DNA of 64,000 nt from contig JAPTOF010000002.1 of the NCBI GenBank assembly GCA_028554755.1, positions 28,019,001 through 28,083,000 of the forward strand, read 5' to 3'. The notes under the pieces are model-generated. The model saw only the letters and a list, made by a program, of their open reading frames with translations, ran no database searches and had not been told where the DNA came from. This document shows, one piece after another, positions 34,856-45,398 of the stretch (position 1 is its first letter; the number at the start of each line of letters is the position of its first letter). The position numbers and the translations under genes are program-made. This stretch comes from Cordia subcordata. Its lineage: Eukaryota; Streptophyta; Magnoliopsida; Boraginales; Cordiaceae.

Positions 34856-35278
34856 TTTATTTGGCAGCCATTCGAGCATGCAATGGGTGTTTTGCCACAG
34901 TATTGTTTGCAAAATGCGGAAGCGTGGCGAACATGTGTACCCCTCATCGTTGGTAGGCGGGTTGAGTGGCATCGTCCTGATCGAGTACTTCGACAGTTCG
35001 GCATGCGGCAGACGATCCCCGTTAATCCACCAGCGTGGCAGAAGCACCGCGACGGGAAAGAGAAGATTACAGCCGAACAATATAATTCGGCAGTCAACAT
35101 GTAGGTCAATTGGGAAAGCACTGTTGTGGCGACGGAGTTAGAGGACTTTCTCGATCCTGGGGCTTTGAAGGCGTATATGAGATGGTACCGAGAGATAACC
35201 ATACTACATGTTGGACACCCTCGGACTAGTCATACAGACGATGGCTATGTTGCGTCAGCCCACGATGAGAACAGTCTG

Positions 35279-35368
35279 GTTAGTGCAATATGAATGTTTT
35301 CCCATAAATTCAAATTTAGTATGCATTGATGCAATACCTATTGACAGTTCCCGTAAATTTTTCTTTAG
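35279..35368 (+). other. PMD gene intron 4
   Basis: CTG|GTTAGT donor at 35279 and TTTCTTTAG acceptor ending at 35368. The join gives ENSL-AVYAQHVVNH in phase 0. Confidence 0.75.
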
Positions 35369-36233
35369 GCGGTATACGCTCAGCATGTGGTTAACCACAG
35401 TGGGAGTATTATACGGCAGTACGAGGCGGAAGACTTACGAGTAGATACGGCTACTCTTGATTTTATGGTGAGTCATCTGCAGGTCCTGCACATCAGAGGC
35501 CAGGCCATACTTCAGCAAACCCAGCATGAGCACCTGTTGGACGACACGACAGCCATGTATGACGTCCAACGTCCGCAACCGCCTTCACAAACGTTACATC
35601 GGTCTGGACAGCGGGGCCGTTATCATTATCCCACTCAGGAGCCCAGCACTTCGTACACACCGCCGCAGCCTGGTAGGTTTAGCCAGTTCGAGTATGGCGG
35701 TCCGTGGGTCGATCCCATCACTTCATACATGCCGCCACACCATGGTAGGTTTAGCCAGTTTGAGTATGGCGGTCTGTCACATCAGGAGCCCAGCACCTCG
35801 AACACCCCACCGCAGGGGCCGTTTTCTACCGGTGATTATCTGATAGATGATCAGACTGCTGAGCTGGTGCTCGAAGAGGACGATCTACTGCGTCGTACTC
35901 CTAGACATACACAGTCACCGCATCCAACGCCACGCGTTTTACTCTACCGGACCGGCAGGGGTCGAAGGCCCGATTATTACACGCCTTCTCAGTATTAATG
36001 TAGTTGAATAAACATTTTACATTTCAAACTTATTTTAGTAATTCTATGTAATTGAACTTTCATTTTTCATTGTTTTTTCGTACTTATTATCATGTCTCGA
36101 TTAAATTGTGTTAATGTTGACAATATTTTGAGATTGAAAGATTTGACAATATCTTTTATTGAAAACATTACACACCATAGTAGAAAAGACCAATTAGCTT
36201 CACATGCTACAACTTCATGATAACCATTCGAAG

Positions 36234-38870
36234 CTACGTATCTATTCTTAGAGGGCAATTTGGTGCAATATGCCCAGGGTTACGGCAATAACCACACTTT
36301 CTTCTGCCTACTTGGTTGGAATTGTCCATCTCGTTTGGTATACGCCGAGCTCTTTCCCGCCCACGTCTTCTATCGCGCACTCGTAAAGCATTCGGGAGTA
36401 ACGTCCAACTGGGTCCTGGAGGCCAATAAAATTCATGTCCAAGGGGTTGAAATGTCATATTTTATGTTGCCTCGAATGACTCTACCGTATAATGAAGATC
36501 AACTGTGGTTGAAGGGTTTCTACCCCTATAACGGGCAACATATTGGGCATGAGAGCATGGCATATGATAGGCTGTCCACTTGCCACATGTACATGTTCGT
36601 CCCACCCAATCTACCTTTTGTTCGTTGGGAACATCGTTCTATCGTTCTGGCATTCGACCGACTTGGTACCACTCATCTAGTCTGAATGCATGCAATCGCA
36701 TCCGGTGTGAAGACGTCTCCCACTTTTCATATTTTTCTCTTGCTCGATCCGTCAGAATACGACCATCTCTATGCATGTGCATCGCGTTTGCCAACCTATC
36801 GTGGAAATATCCCTTTAGCTTTAAAAAAGTGTTATTTACTAGTGCTGTAATGGGCAATCCCCTGGCTCCGACAATCACACCATTGAAGCATTCAACATTA
36901 TTTGTTGTCAGCACTCCCCATCTATAACCCCCATCGTGGCTCAATGTCCATGAATCTGGACCGAGGTCGGCTAACATCTGGTGCACCCGTGTATCAACGC
37001 CAGTGGGTCGTGGGTCGATATTACGAATAATGTCCATAGCGGCGAAGTGCTTCCGTTTCTGGCTTTCTTTTCCAGCTATCCAACACATGTCTTTTGCGAA
37101 TTGGTTATGCCATCTTTTCATCACATTGCTTTTTAGATGTCTCAAGCAAATGCGATGCTTCACTTGAAGTCGGCCGTCGGATGTTATTGTATTGATGGCT
37201 GCCGTAATTCCTGCGTGCCGATCAGACAGAATGCAAACTGTTGACATGTCGTTTAAAAAATACTGACTTACCTTCTCCAGGAACCACCTCCAACTAGTTG
37301 TACTCTCGCCATCGACAACGGCAAATGCCAACGGTAATATATGGTCGTTGGCATCTGTCGCTAAGGCGACGAGTAGGTGGCCCTTGTACTTCCCATGCAG
37401 ATGTGTTCCGTCCAACGAGAGTATAGGTCGACAGTGCCTCCATGCCATGATGCACGGACCAAAAGCCCAAAAAACATTGTGGAAAATTTTTTCTGTTTCA
37501 GTTGAACCCTGGGCGAACTTGTAGTGGACAACGGTTCCCGGATTCTTTGCAATTACGGCGGCAAAAAAGCGCGGCAGCATATTGTATGACATGTCCCAGT
37601 CTCCAAAAACTAGTTGGATTGCCTTATTCCTACCACGCCAAGCTTTCCCGTATGTTATATCAACATTTAAAGTCTTCTTTATATGGGCTTGGACAAGACT
37701 TACCTCAAAATCAGGCTTCTCTGCAACAAAATGCCTAACCATGTAGCTGACCAGACCAGATATTTGATTTTTATGGTTTGGCCCGCATTTATCTCCTATG
37801 CAAATATGCATGCTTTGGTACCTCGTAATCTCGAACATCTTGTGTGTATAGTTTTTTACTGCATGAACCTTCCACTTGCATGGTGTCTTAGAATTGCCTG
37901 ATTCGTAGCAACGTATGTCCCACAAGGACTTATTCGACTTCACCACCTTGTATTCTCGTTTATGTTTGATCATGTTTTGTTGGACAGCCCGTATAAGATC
38001 AACCTTTTTCGGGAACACCATGCGTTTGGCCAACTCCATCTGTCTCTCGTCCCACATTGGTCTCTCCATTGGAGGCTCATTTGAAGTGATGTAATACTCT
38101 GTCCTAGCTGTGTGGAAAGCTACTGGTTATTCCTCCTCTAGATCCGGCTCTAGCTCTTCGCCATTGCCTGGCCCCACATCAACATCTTCGTTTTCGTAGA
38201 TTAAACTTTCTACTGACACAACATCTTCCTCCTTGTTTAACTGGACGTCCTCATCTACTTCTTCCGATTCAGATAAAATAGAATCTAATCCTACCTCGAA
38301 CATCTCCCGAATGTCACTAGCTTGAGAGGGTCCTCCAACTTCAAATGTCGGGCATGGCAGTGGAGAAAGGGAAAATATGGCAAACCCTGCCATTGTGGTT
38401 GGAATGTTGACTTCCGCATTGACATAATAAGGTGATTCCACATTCAAATCTGGCAAATCACCAAGAACTTCTTGTAGTGTTGCTTCTTCATTTGAAGGCT
38501 GTGGATTGTACATGACATCACTTTGCACGTCTACGACAACGTGCGCACATCTCCCATTCATATCCATGCAAGCTGTTTCGTACATGTCCTGTACATCTTC
38601 GTCATCCTTAATGCCACTGGGGTAATAATATATTTGTTGTAGGTTTGTGTCCTATTTGGGATCACGATAACACAACTCAACTCTATCGATAGTAGGCCGC
38701 AATTGGAGCTTTGTGAATATACGAGATACAAACTGATAGTATGTCGTTCCGGGAAAAATTTTTATTTTACATGGTAAGTTTGGACCTACATAGTCGAGCC
38801 CATGATCTGTTTCAATTTTGTTGCCACCGTAATACAAATATACGTTAACTGCATCAACATTTGCATTCAT
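36234..38870 (-). pseudogene. MULE transposase (mudrA), one frame with four in-frame stops
   Basis: A single minus-strand frame of 879 codons holds a whole MURA-type transposase. From ATG 38870: an N-terminal domain (VNVYLYYGGNKIE...GLDYVGPN), then an acidic region. In the segment starting at 38069 there is a C2HC DNA-binding finger (Cys54, Cys64, His88, Cys90 of that segment) and the DDE catalytic core: Asp220 in LSLDGTH, Asp283 in ILSDRHAG, Glu393 in TTNNVECFN. Next come a SWIM finger (CTCGKWTAYHMPCSHA) and a CCHC knuckle (CGYCRNPGHIAPNC). Stops interrupt at 38652 (TAG), 38127 (TAA), 36639 (TAG) and 36462 (TAA); the last replaces a position where relatives usually have Tyr. No frameshift is seen. 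The longest uninterrupted part, 36639-38069, keeps the catalytic triad but lacks both C-terminal fingers. Confidence 0.9.
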
Positions 38871-39062
38871 CTTTTTGGGTGAAAAAAAATGTATAACATG
38901 ACTTAGATGTGAATGAGTTGCAGAAGGGAGGGAAGTGGAGTGGTTAGTGGTATAATAGCAAATTCAAATTTTGAAAATGCTACATAATGTGACTTATCAT
39001 GTGAACGTGTGTAGGGTTAGTGATTTTGGAACGAGATGATGAAGGGAGAAGTGGGGTGTGCA

Positions 39063-39545
39063 TTATATAGTAACAAATTCGAACTTAGAAATTCGAATTT
39101 TAAACTTCTGAGTTTCGACTTATAACCTAACTCGAAATTTAAAAACTCGAAAAAACAAAATCGCACGTCAAAAGTTCGAAAGTACAAAAAATTCGAACTT
39201 CGAAAGTTCGAATTTTTCAAAACTTCGAACTTTAAAAGTTCGAAAATGGACATCTCTGACAAAAATTTTATTCTCTGCTCTACTCTGCCCTCGATCACGT
39301 CGGAATCTTGTAAACTCGAACTTCTAAAGTTCGAAACACGATATTATTGTCTCCCTTCTGATATTATTCTCTGCCCTCCGTCACATCGTCGCAACATCGT
39401 CACAGAAGGAATCCTGCAAACCCTAGCACCCTATTTTCGAACTTCATAAGTTCAAAGTTGTTACTGTTGATAATTTCGAACTTTTGAAGTTCGATATTGA
39501 AGTTCCGTTATTCAAAAATATTTTCGAACTTTCGAAGTCCGATAT
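39063..39545. repeat. Right subterminal palindrome array of the MULE
   Basis: Palindromes of the same type as on the left recur: TTCGAACTTCGAAAGTTCGA (about 39191), TCGAACTTTAAAAGTTCGA (about 39224), CTCGAACTTCTAAAGTTCGA (about 39316), TTCGAACTTTTGAAGTTCGA (about 39476) and diverged versions. They sit upstream of mudrA, mirroring the left array upstream of the PMD gene. Confidence 0.88.
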
Positions 39546-39579
39546 CGAGTTTTCGTCATTCGTGATCGGGCTTCTGAAC

Positions 39580-39662
39580 TTCGAAAAGTCTACTTTTGCA
39601 ACTCCTCTTAAAACTGGACTATTTTTGGAAGTAAATTAAAAAATAAGGTTAAAAATAAAAAT
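39580..39662 (-). repeat. MULE right terminal inverted repeat
   Basis: 83 bp, inverted partner of 31298-31380, ending GGTTAAAAATAAAAAT at 39662. Confidence 0.92.
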
Positions 39663-42600
39663 AACCCGAAAAACTACTCCCCCGACCCTGCCCCTGCCAC
39701 GGCTACCAAGGTTATCTCTGGACACCATCCTTGCCCCTGTCACGTTAAAAAAAAATCCCGCACTGCCCCGGCATAACACCAGTGATTTTTTTTAAGAAAA
39801 TAAATAACTAGAATTTTAAAAAATAATACTAAAATTATCTACCAAAAAATGAAAGAAGAAAAAGCTTAAATCTTTATAAAAAAAAGACTAAAACCTCCTT
39901 AAAAATGGAGTAACAAAAACGCACTAAAATTCAATTCTAAGGAAAAAAAATACTAAAATTTGTAATCAAAATAAAAAAAATAAAATAAAATTCTGAAAAA
40001 TTTTAACATGCAAAAACCTTAGATCTATCATATTTTTCATATCCAAAAAACAAAATCTCCCAACAATCATACTAAAATCTTAGAAACAAACAAAAAAAAA
40101 CACATATATATAAACTAAAAATTGAGAGAAAATAAAAGTGGGCGAAAGGGATAGTCACAATGGGTAGGAGAAGAGGTGGTGGTTGTCGACGGCAGAAGAG
40201 TGGTTGTTTGTTGCGGATGTTGAGATGTTAGTGAAGGGGTTGATCGTAGTGGTAGGGGTGGCATATTGGTTGGTCACGGTGGTGGTACGTCATTGTTGTT
40301 CAGTCACGATGGTAGGGTGACGTGGTTAGTCGAACTGTTGCCTAAAGTGGGGTAACGAGATAGAGGTGGAAGGGGTGGTAGGCTACAGGAATTAGGGGTT
40401 GGGAAAAGTGGGAGATCTCTAGGGTTTTGTATTATATATGTATAAGTATACACACATACATATATGTGTGTGTATGTGTGTATATATATAGAGACTCAAG
40501 ATGGTAGGGCGGCGTGGTTGGTCGAAGTGTTGCTTAAAGTGGGGTGACGGGATAGAGGTGGAAGGGGTGGTAGGCTACAGGAATTGGGGGTTGAAAAAAG
40601 TGGGAGATCTCTGGGGATTTGTATTATATATGTATAAGTACACACACATATGTGTGTGTATATTATATAAGTTAGACAAAAAAAAGTAAAGTTACATTAA
40701 TATCTCTAAAGAGATTCAAACCTTGGTTTGCAAGGTGGCCTATATAAGAATTTTACCACTAAACTAAAGCACTCTTCAACAATACCTTATATCAATATTT
40801 ACTTATACATAAAAAAACTAAGCAAATATATACTCCAATGAAGGGCGAGACGGGGGGTCAATATACCCCGACCCTGCTCTGTCCTGACACCAGAGTAGTA
40901 GAAAAAAACCCCATCCCATCCCCTACGGTACTCCAGTGAGGCGCAGCAGGGCAGTGCCCCTTTATCGACCCTAAATACTTGCATATTCTAAGAATAAAAA
41001 AAGTCAAAAATCAATAATTCAATACTTGTATATACTTAGAATGAATCTCAAACTGAAATCTCTCCAACTTAAAGTAGTATATATACGACTAGGCAAATGG
41101 TGTAACACTCTCACACATTGGTTCTTTGTGAGATTTGTATCTAGTTTTTAATGGTTTGGATTCACTATTACTGTTATCATGAGTTTAAGTATTTTGGATT
41201 GACAAGTTAATAGTTGGACATGAGCCGTTACATGTGATAAGCTCTTTTTTCCCTTGATCTTTTGCTTTCTTTCGTGTGTGTGTGTGTGTGTTTTCGCGTT
41301 TGAAACGTATTTTTTCCGTTTTCTTTCGCGTGTGTTTGTGTTTTCGCGTTTGAAACGTATTTTCGGACATACGATCATTCGCGCGAGATGATTACTTAAC
41401 AGGAATTTCAAAACAAAACTGGTCAAGTCTTTCATATTGATTTCTTAATTTAAGTAGTAGAAAGTCTCGAATCACTGAACCACGCGTTACTTGACACGAT
41501 GATCAACTGGGACAGTGTTTTGATAAGACCTTCAAGTGAGTTTTCCACAGTCCACCATCATGCAGGTCATGTGTGAGAGAAGGAAATTAGATTCCTCAGG
41601 TCCTGGTCATCAAAAGTCTCCCATAAATTCTCAATTCTGACTAATCTCACTTATCTAGTCATCAAGAATAGGGAGAAGGAGGTCCCCCTGATGAGGACTT
41701 GAATTAGTTTGAATTCAAAATGCCATTGTAATGAGCTAGAGTTTGTTTAGCCTAATTTTTAGATATTCAATTGTCTTTTTTTGAGTATATAGCTGAATTT
41801 AATATATTGATCTTTTCTTAAAAGAGCTTTTACACAGGCTAGAGTTAAAAAGAAAAAAAAAAATCAGAAGCTCCAAACTAGAGCTTTTCATAAAAGACTT
41901 TTAAAAAACTTTTTTTTTAACATCATAACATAAATTATTTCTTTTTATTTTCTCAAAAAATACTAACCCATAATTTTAAAGTTCAAAATATTACCTTCAA
42001 CATCACTAAAAATTGAACACCAAACCAAATAATCAATGACTTGTATTTTACTGCATTTTTATCGAAAACTTTATTGCTAAAAATTCTCTAACAAAATCTT
42101 ACAGCTAGTGCAAATAGAGTCTAATTTGAATAATTCACTGTTTCTCAGCCTTTTATTACAAAATACTGTATATATAAGTCACGACAAAATCTAATTCTTT
42201 TGACGGGGTTGGGGGAGATAAAATAGGCTGAGACGGCTAAAAAGCTACCTACTTAATTAATAATTCAAGAGGCAATATCAAACTAAGGACCACTAACCTT
42301 GTTATTTTGTAATGCTGTCACCGGCTCAGCTGCCTAATCAAGTCCTTTGCGAGGTTATCATTTAAACAACTGCTTAATAGACTACTACAAGAATAACAGA
42401 TCACAATCTTCAGGGATTGCTAATAATTAGCAATATAATAGACTAGGCTATAGCTAGGAAATTTCTAATATCCGTCTATTGTAGTTGGAATTTTAATACA
42501 AATAAATTACTGGTCCAGTTCATCATTACATTGACGCAGCACTACACCACATTAGTATCTTTTGCCATATATGAGATGATATAGGCTGAACTTCACGACT

Positions 42601-43555
42601 CGAAAATGGGAAATTAACGTCGATTTCGGGGTAATAAACGGAATTGTCAAGAGTTGGTCTCAAACAAGCACCTTTGGGCAACGAGTAGGAGGGAGCCTTG
42701 ACTTGAGCATTGTACAAGTGCTTAAGGCTCTTTCGAGCCATAGCCAGATCTATCATACAAAGTAGCGCTTGGAAGCAAGCTAGCAGCGCCTATCAGCGAG
42801 AACTGGACTTAGTTAATAGTGCCCGCCCATTCAATCTTATATGCCCATTCCAATCTTGTCTAACTTTGCTAATTCCCTCTTCTCAACCCACATCATGTTT
42901 GTTCTGGAAACATGTCTTCCTATTCCATCTTTTCTCGAATCTCCTTTAATGGAAGAAATAGAAGTTCGAGAAAGAATACCAAAACCTAGTTCACTAGTTA
43001 AGTCTCTTTGGATCCATGGGAGAATGGTTCAAGTGCTCAACCTAGTAAAGGGGCAAATTTGTAGGTTCGATTTTTACTGTACACTCGAAACATTCAGTTC
43101 AACTGCTGCTCACGGAGTTTATACATAAGGCTCGGCCTTATAGCTTATGAGGCACTTTACTTGCTCAATATTTATCATCATATTAAATTTAATTAATTAG
43201 CTTAAAATGCTAATTAAACTCGTAATGATAATGGATAACTGTAATGATCATTAAGTAATTATAAATTAGATACAATATAACACTGAACCCATATAAAATG
43301 GGACGTCATAATGTAGATAAAATAACTTAACCAAATAACCCCAATATTGTTGGTGGTATTCTTGAGTAATTCTTGAAATTTCGAGAACAAAATCAAAGTG
43401 AATTCCAAATAAAATATTTATCTTTATCGTATCTATATATAGGCAATTGATACCTTCAAAAAGAAGGGGGGAAAAAAGAAGAGGAAAAAAGAAAAAAACA
43501 AAACCATTACAAGGAAGTGTATGACAAAAGGGGGCATCTATCATAATGATATTTA
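39663..43555. other. Repeat-rich intergenic DNA right of the MULE
   Basis: 39663-39780 is C-rich repeat sequence (CCCCTGCCACGG, GCACTGCCCCGG), apparently the continuation of the repeat cut by the MULE. A related C/G-rich block is at 40845-40970. A (GT)-rich stretch with a repeated TTTTCGCGTTTGAAACGTAT lies at 41290-41360. The 42690-43140 part is noticeably less AT-rich but has no recognised gene. Nothing else is supported. Confidence 0.4.
40305..40660. repeat. Direct duplication, period 192 bp
   Basis: GGTAGGGTGACGTGG at 40311 recurs as GGTAGGGCGGCGTGG at 40503; the match continues through GATAGAGGTGGAAGGGGTGG and GTGGGAGATCTCT to the TATATGTATAAGTA and (CA)n tails. GGTGG-rich and non-coding. 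Confidence 0.85.
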
Positions 43556-44424
43556 CTAACTTGAGACCTCTTCCAAGAGTTTATACCTCCTCACCTTATT
43601 CCTCACTACATTTTTCGTTTTACCTTTATTTAATATTTCATCCGACCTTGTCCTCCTCAACCTCTCCTCTACCTCCACGCCACCAACCACGGTGATCCTC
43701 TTCCGGCCGGCGGTGGCTGATGATGGAGGCGATCGCTCCGGCGACCTTTGTTTCTTGATGAGGTTATTGGTTTGCAACTTCTTCAAGGAGCCTTTTCTCT
43801 CCTTTGGAGTACTTGAATGATGATTAACATTGCCACCATTTCTTTTCTTGGCCGCCTTTGTCTCATCCTCGCTCGTGTTTCTACATGATGATGAAGAATT
43901 AGACGAGTTTTGTGCTTTCTCTCTTGTGTCATGCTTTTGACTTAGGCACCAATTGCAGGCATCATAAGACTCGGCTTTTGGATACAAATTGCTGCAATAT
44001 CTGCAGAAACACAAATAACGTCACTAGAATTCATTGATTGAGAAAATGAAGTCTTAGAAGAATGATCGAACTTGCGTCTCCACACATGGACGTGGTGTCC
44101 ACTCAACTATACTGTCTCCGACTAGAAGAAAGCAACTTTACACAAAGACCTTTGCGCGGGTAACATCTTAATTGGCTTTGACTTGAGGTATCTTCAGTAT
44201 ATTGGACTTAAGATTAATTTCTATCGAGCTGAGAGTAATGAAGTAAACGCTCTCACAACAATTGTGCTTCAATCCAAAATCTTAATTAATTACCTGTGTT
44301 GGGATCTGAATTGGCAGACTTTGCATCTGAAAAGCTCATAGGATAGGCCAGAGTCTCCACACATGCAACATTCAGGGCTTGCTTCTGATGCTGCCATACA
44401 CCCTTCTCCTTTGCTTGCTCTCAT
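43556..44424 (-). CDS. Small PHD-like C4HC3 zinc-finger protein, two exons
   Basis: Exon 1 runs 44424-44294 and exon 2 44000-43556, joined across a 293-bp intron (donor AG|GTAATT, acceptor TGTTTCTGCAG). The join restores an Arg codon and gives a 191-residue protein. Residues about 19-62 make one zinc finger with spacing CC-x-C, CKVC, H-RYC, CNWC (Cys19/20, 22, 34, 37, His43, Cys46, 59, 62), a C4HC3 pattern as in RING/FYVE/PHD-superfamily plant proteins. The rest is basic and Ser/Lys-rich (KKRNGG, GRKRITVVGG, NKVRRYKLLEEVS), suggesting a nuclear protein. The first exon is too short to show as an open frame; it was found from ATG, splice site and the completed finger. Function is unknown; chromatin reading or E3 activity would be guesswork. 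Confidence 0.88.
44001..44293 (-). other. Intron of the C4HC3 zinc-finger gene
   Basis: GT at 44293-44292 and AG at 44002-44001 on the minus strand; splicing places YCSNLYPKAES directly after QFRSQHR and completes the zinc-binding set. Confidence 0.88.
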
Positions 44425-44995
44425 CTTGTTGTAATTTGTAACATATCATTCATTCACATATATTATACTATATGTATGTATACATATATATATATATATA
44501 TATATACCTATATTGTGGTGAAGAGGAGGGAATTGAAGGGCTGCTGGATATAGGTGAGTATGGGGTATGCTGTCGACCACACACAAGAAAAGAAAAATCA
44601 GTAACGTATTAGACGGTGTTGTAATTGCGTACACTTGACATGACATCATTTTTATTCATTTTCGTGTGTGATAAGCACATAAAGTAATTAACAATAGGCG
44701 ACAATGCGCTGCCGAAAACGAATAGTGGGGGCTAGGCGACTACATAACACCTTTCTTTATTATTGTCTTAATTGATCTTAACCTGATAGTCTCGGGCTTT
44801 TTTTATGTTAAAAAAAGAAAAAGAAAACAAATAGAAGAACAAGTCATCATGAGTAAAGTTAAGATTAGACTAATTATATTAATTAAAGAATCATTAACAT
44901 GGATTAGATAATGACCATGGTTGCGGGGAATTTATATAAAATTGGTTGAGGAAATTACATCGTGGGGGACATGCATGATAGAGGCGTTTATAAAA
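44425..44995. other. Promoter side of the zinc-finger gene
   Basis: An (AT)n microsatellite at 44484-44506 lies 60-80 bp upstream of the ATG and may overlap the core promoter. No other gene seen. Confidence 0.4.
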
Positions 44996-45398
44996 TTTAG
45001 AGTAAATTACATTTTACTCTCTTATACTCTGACTTATGTCCATTATATTTTTCTATAATATTAAAACTAGTTAATTGTCTTCTTGTACTTAGACTTATGT
45101 GTATCATAGCCCTTCTATAGTATCAAGACTAATAAACTATCTCCAAAATTCTTAAAAGTGTGTAAAATACCCTTGTAAAGTTTTTAAAAGGGTGTAAAAT
45201 GCCCCCTGAAATATATGATGACGGGGGATATTTTGTGCACTTTTAAAACTTCAGAAGGTAATTAGTTAATTTTGATACTATAAAGGCGTCAGGTGCAAAT
45301 AAATCAAAGTACAGAGGTAATTAGCTACTTTTGATAATACAGGAGAGTATGGTACATATAAGTTATAATACATGGGTAATTTACAATTCACTCTAAAA
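44996..45398. mobile_element. Inverted-repeat MITE (about 400 bp)
   Basis: The left end TTTAGAGTAAATTACATTTT is matched inverted by the right end (TTTTAGAGTGAATTGTAAAT read on the other strand). Pairing continues inwards (TAGTTAATTGTC/GGTAATTAGTTAA, AAAAGTGTGTAAAATACCC/GGGATATTTTGTGCACTTTT) so nearly the whole unit is one imperfect hairpin. The flanks share AAAATTT. Confidence 0.75.

Larger units (their letters stand above)
33706..35998 (+). pseudogene. Plant mobile domain (PMD-C/MAIN-type) gene in the MULE, disabled
   Basis: Four exons can be laid out: 33706-34427, 34541-34759, 34856-35278 and 35369-35998. The translation shows PMD hallmarks: TALIERWRPETHTFHLPVGE, TITLQDVAVYWGLPI, LHWLDFLIDFDHISEYNWGA, SWDRLTAFRPT, AWRTCVPLIVGRRVEWHRPDR, VLRQFGMRQTIP and AYMRWYREIT. 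The C-terminal exon is Pro/Tyr/Gln-rich with a twice-repeated GRFSQFEYGG and ends GRGRRPDYYTPSQY. Disablements: TGA at 33838, TAG at 33913, one extra T in the T8 run at 34253-34260 (frame shift), an exon-phase mismatch at the 34428-34540 intron, and TAG at 35102. TGA and TAG could come from CGA and CAG by C-to-T change. PMD proteins occur in host MAIN/MAIL1 genes and in transposons; function within a MULE is unknown. Confidence 0.85.
31298..39662. mobile_element. 8.4-kb Mutator-like element carrying mudrA and a PMD gene
   Basis: An 83-bp terminal inverted repeat bounds the unit: 31298-31380 (ATTTTTATTTTTAACC...AGTAGACTTTTCGAA) and 39580-39662 inverted, equal in length and differing at only about eight positions. 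Inside are a transposase gene on the minus strand (36234-38870) and a plant-mobile-domain gene on the plus strand (33706-35998), converging tail to tail 235 bp apart. Subterminal DNA carries palindrome arrays and tandem repeats. A 9-10 bp target duplication is not clear: flanks share only GAAAA. Mutator superfamily is supported by the transposase itself. The element looks complete in structure but both genes are disabled. Confidence 0.92.

Noticed and set aside
34838..35202. Minus-strand frames of 80 and 116 codons opposite the PMD exon
   Set aside because: Shadows of the PMD coding exon, with no motif of their own.
31283..39676. A 9-10 bp target duplication for the MULE
   Set aside because: Immediate flanks share only GAAAA (6 of 10 positions), too little to claim.
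43010..43090. tRNA-like sequence with GGTTCGATT
   Set aside because: A B-box-like string is present, but acceptor and anticodon stems do not pair.
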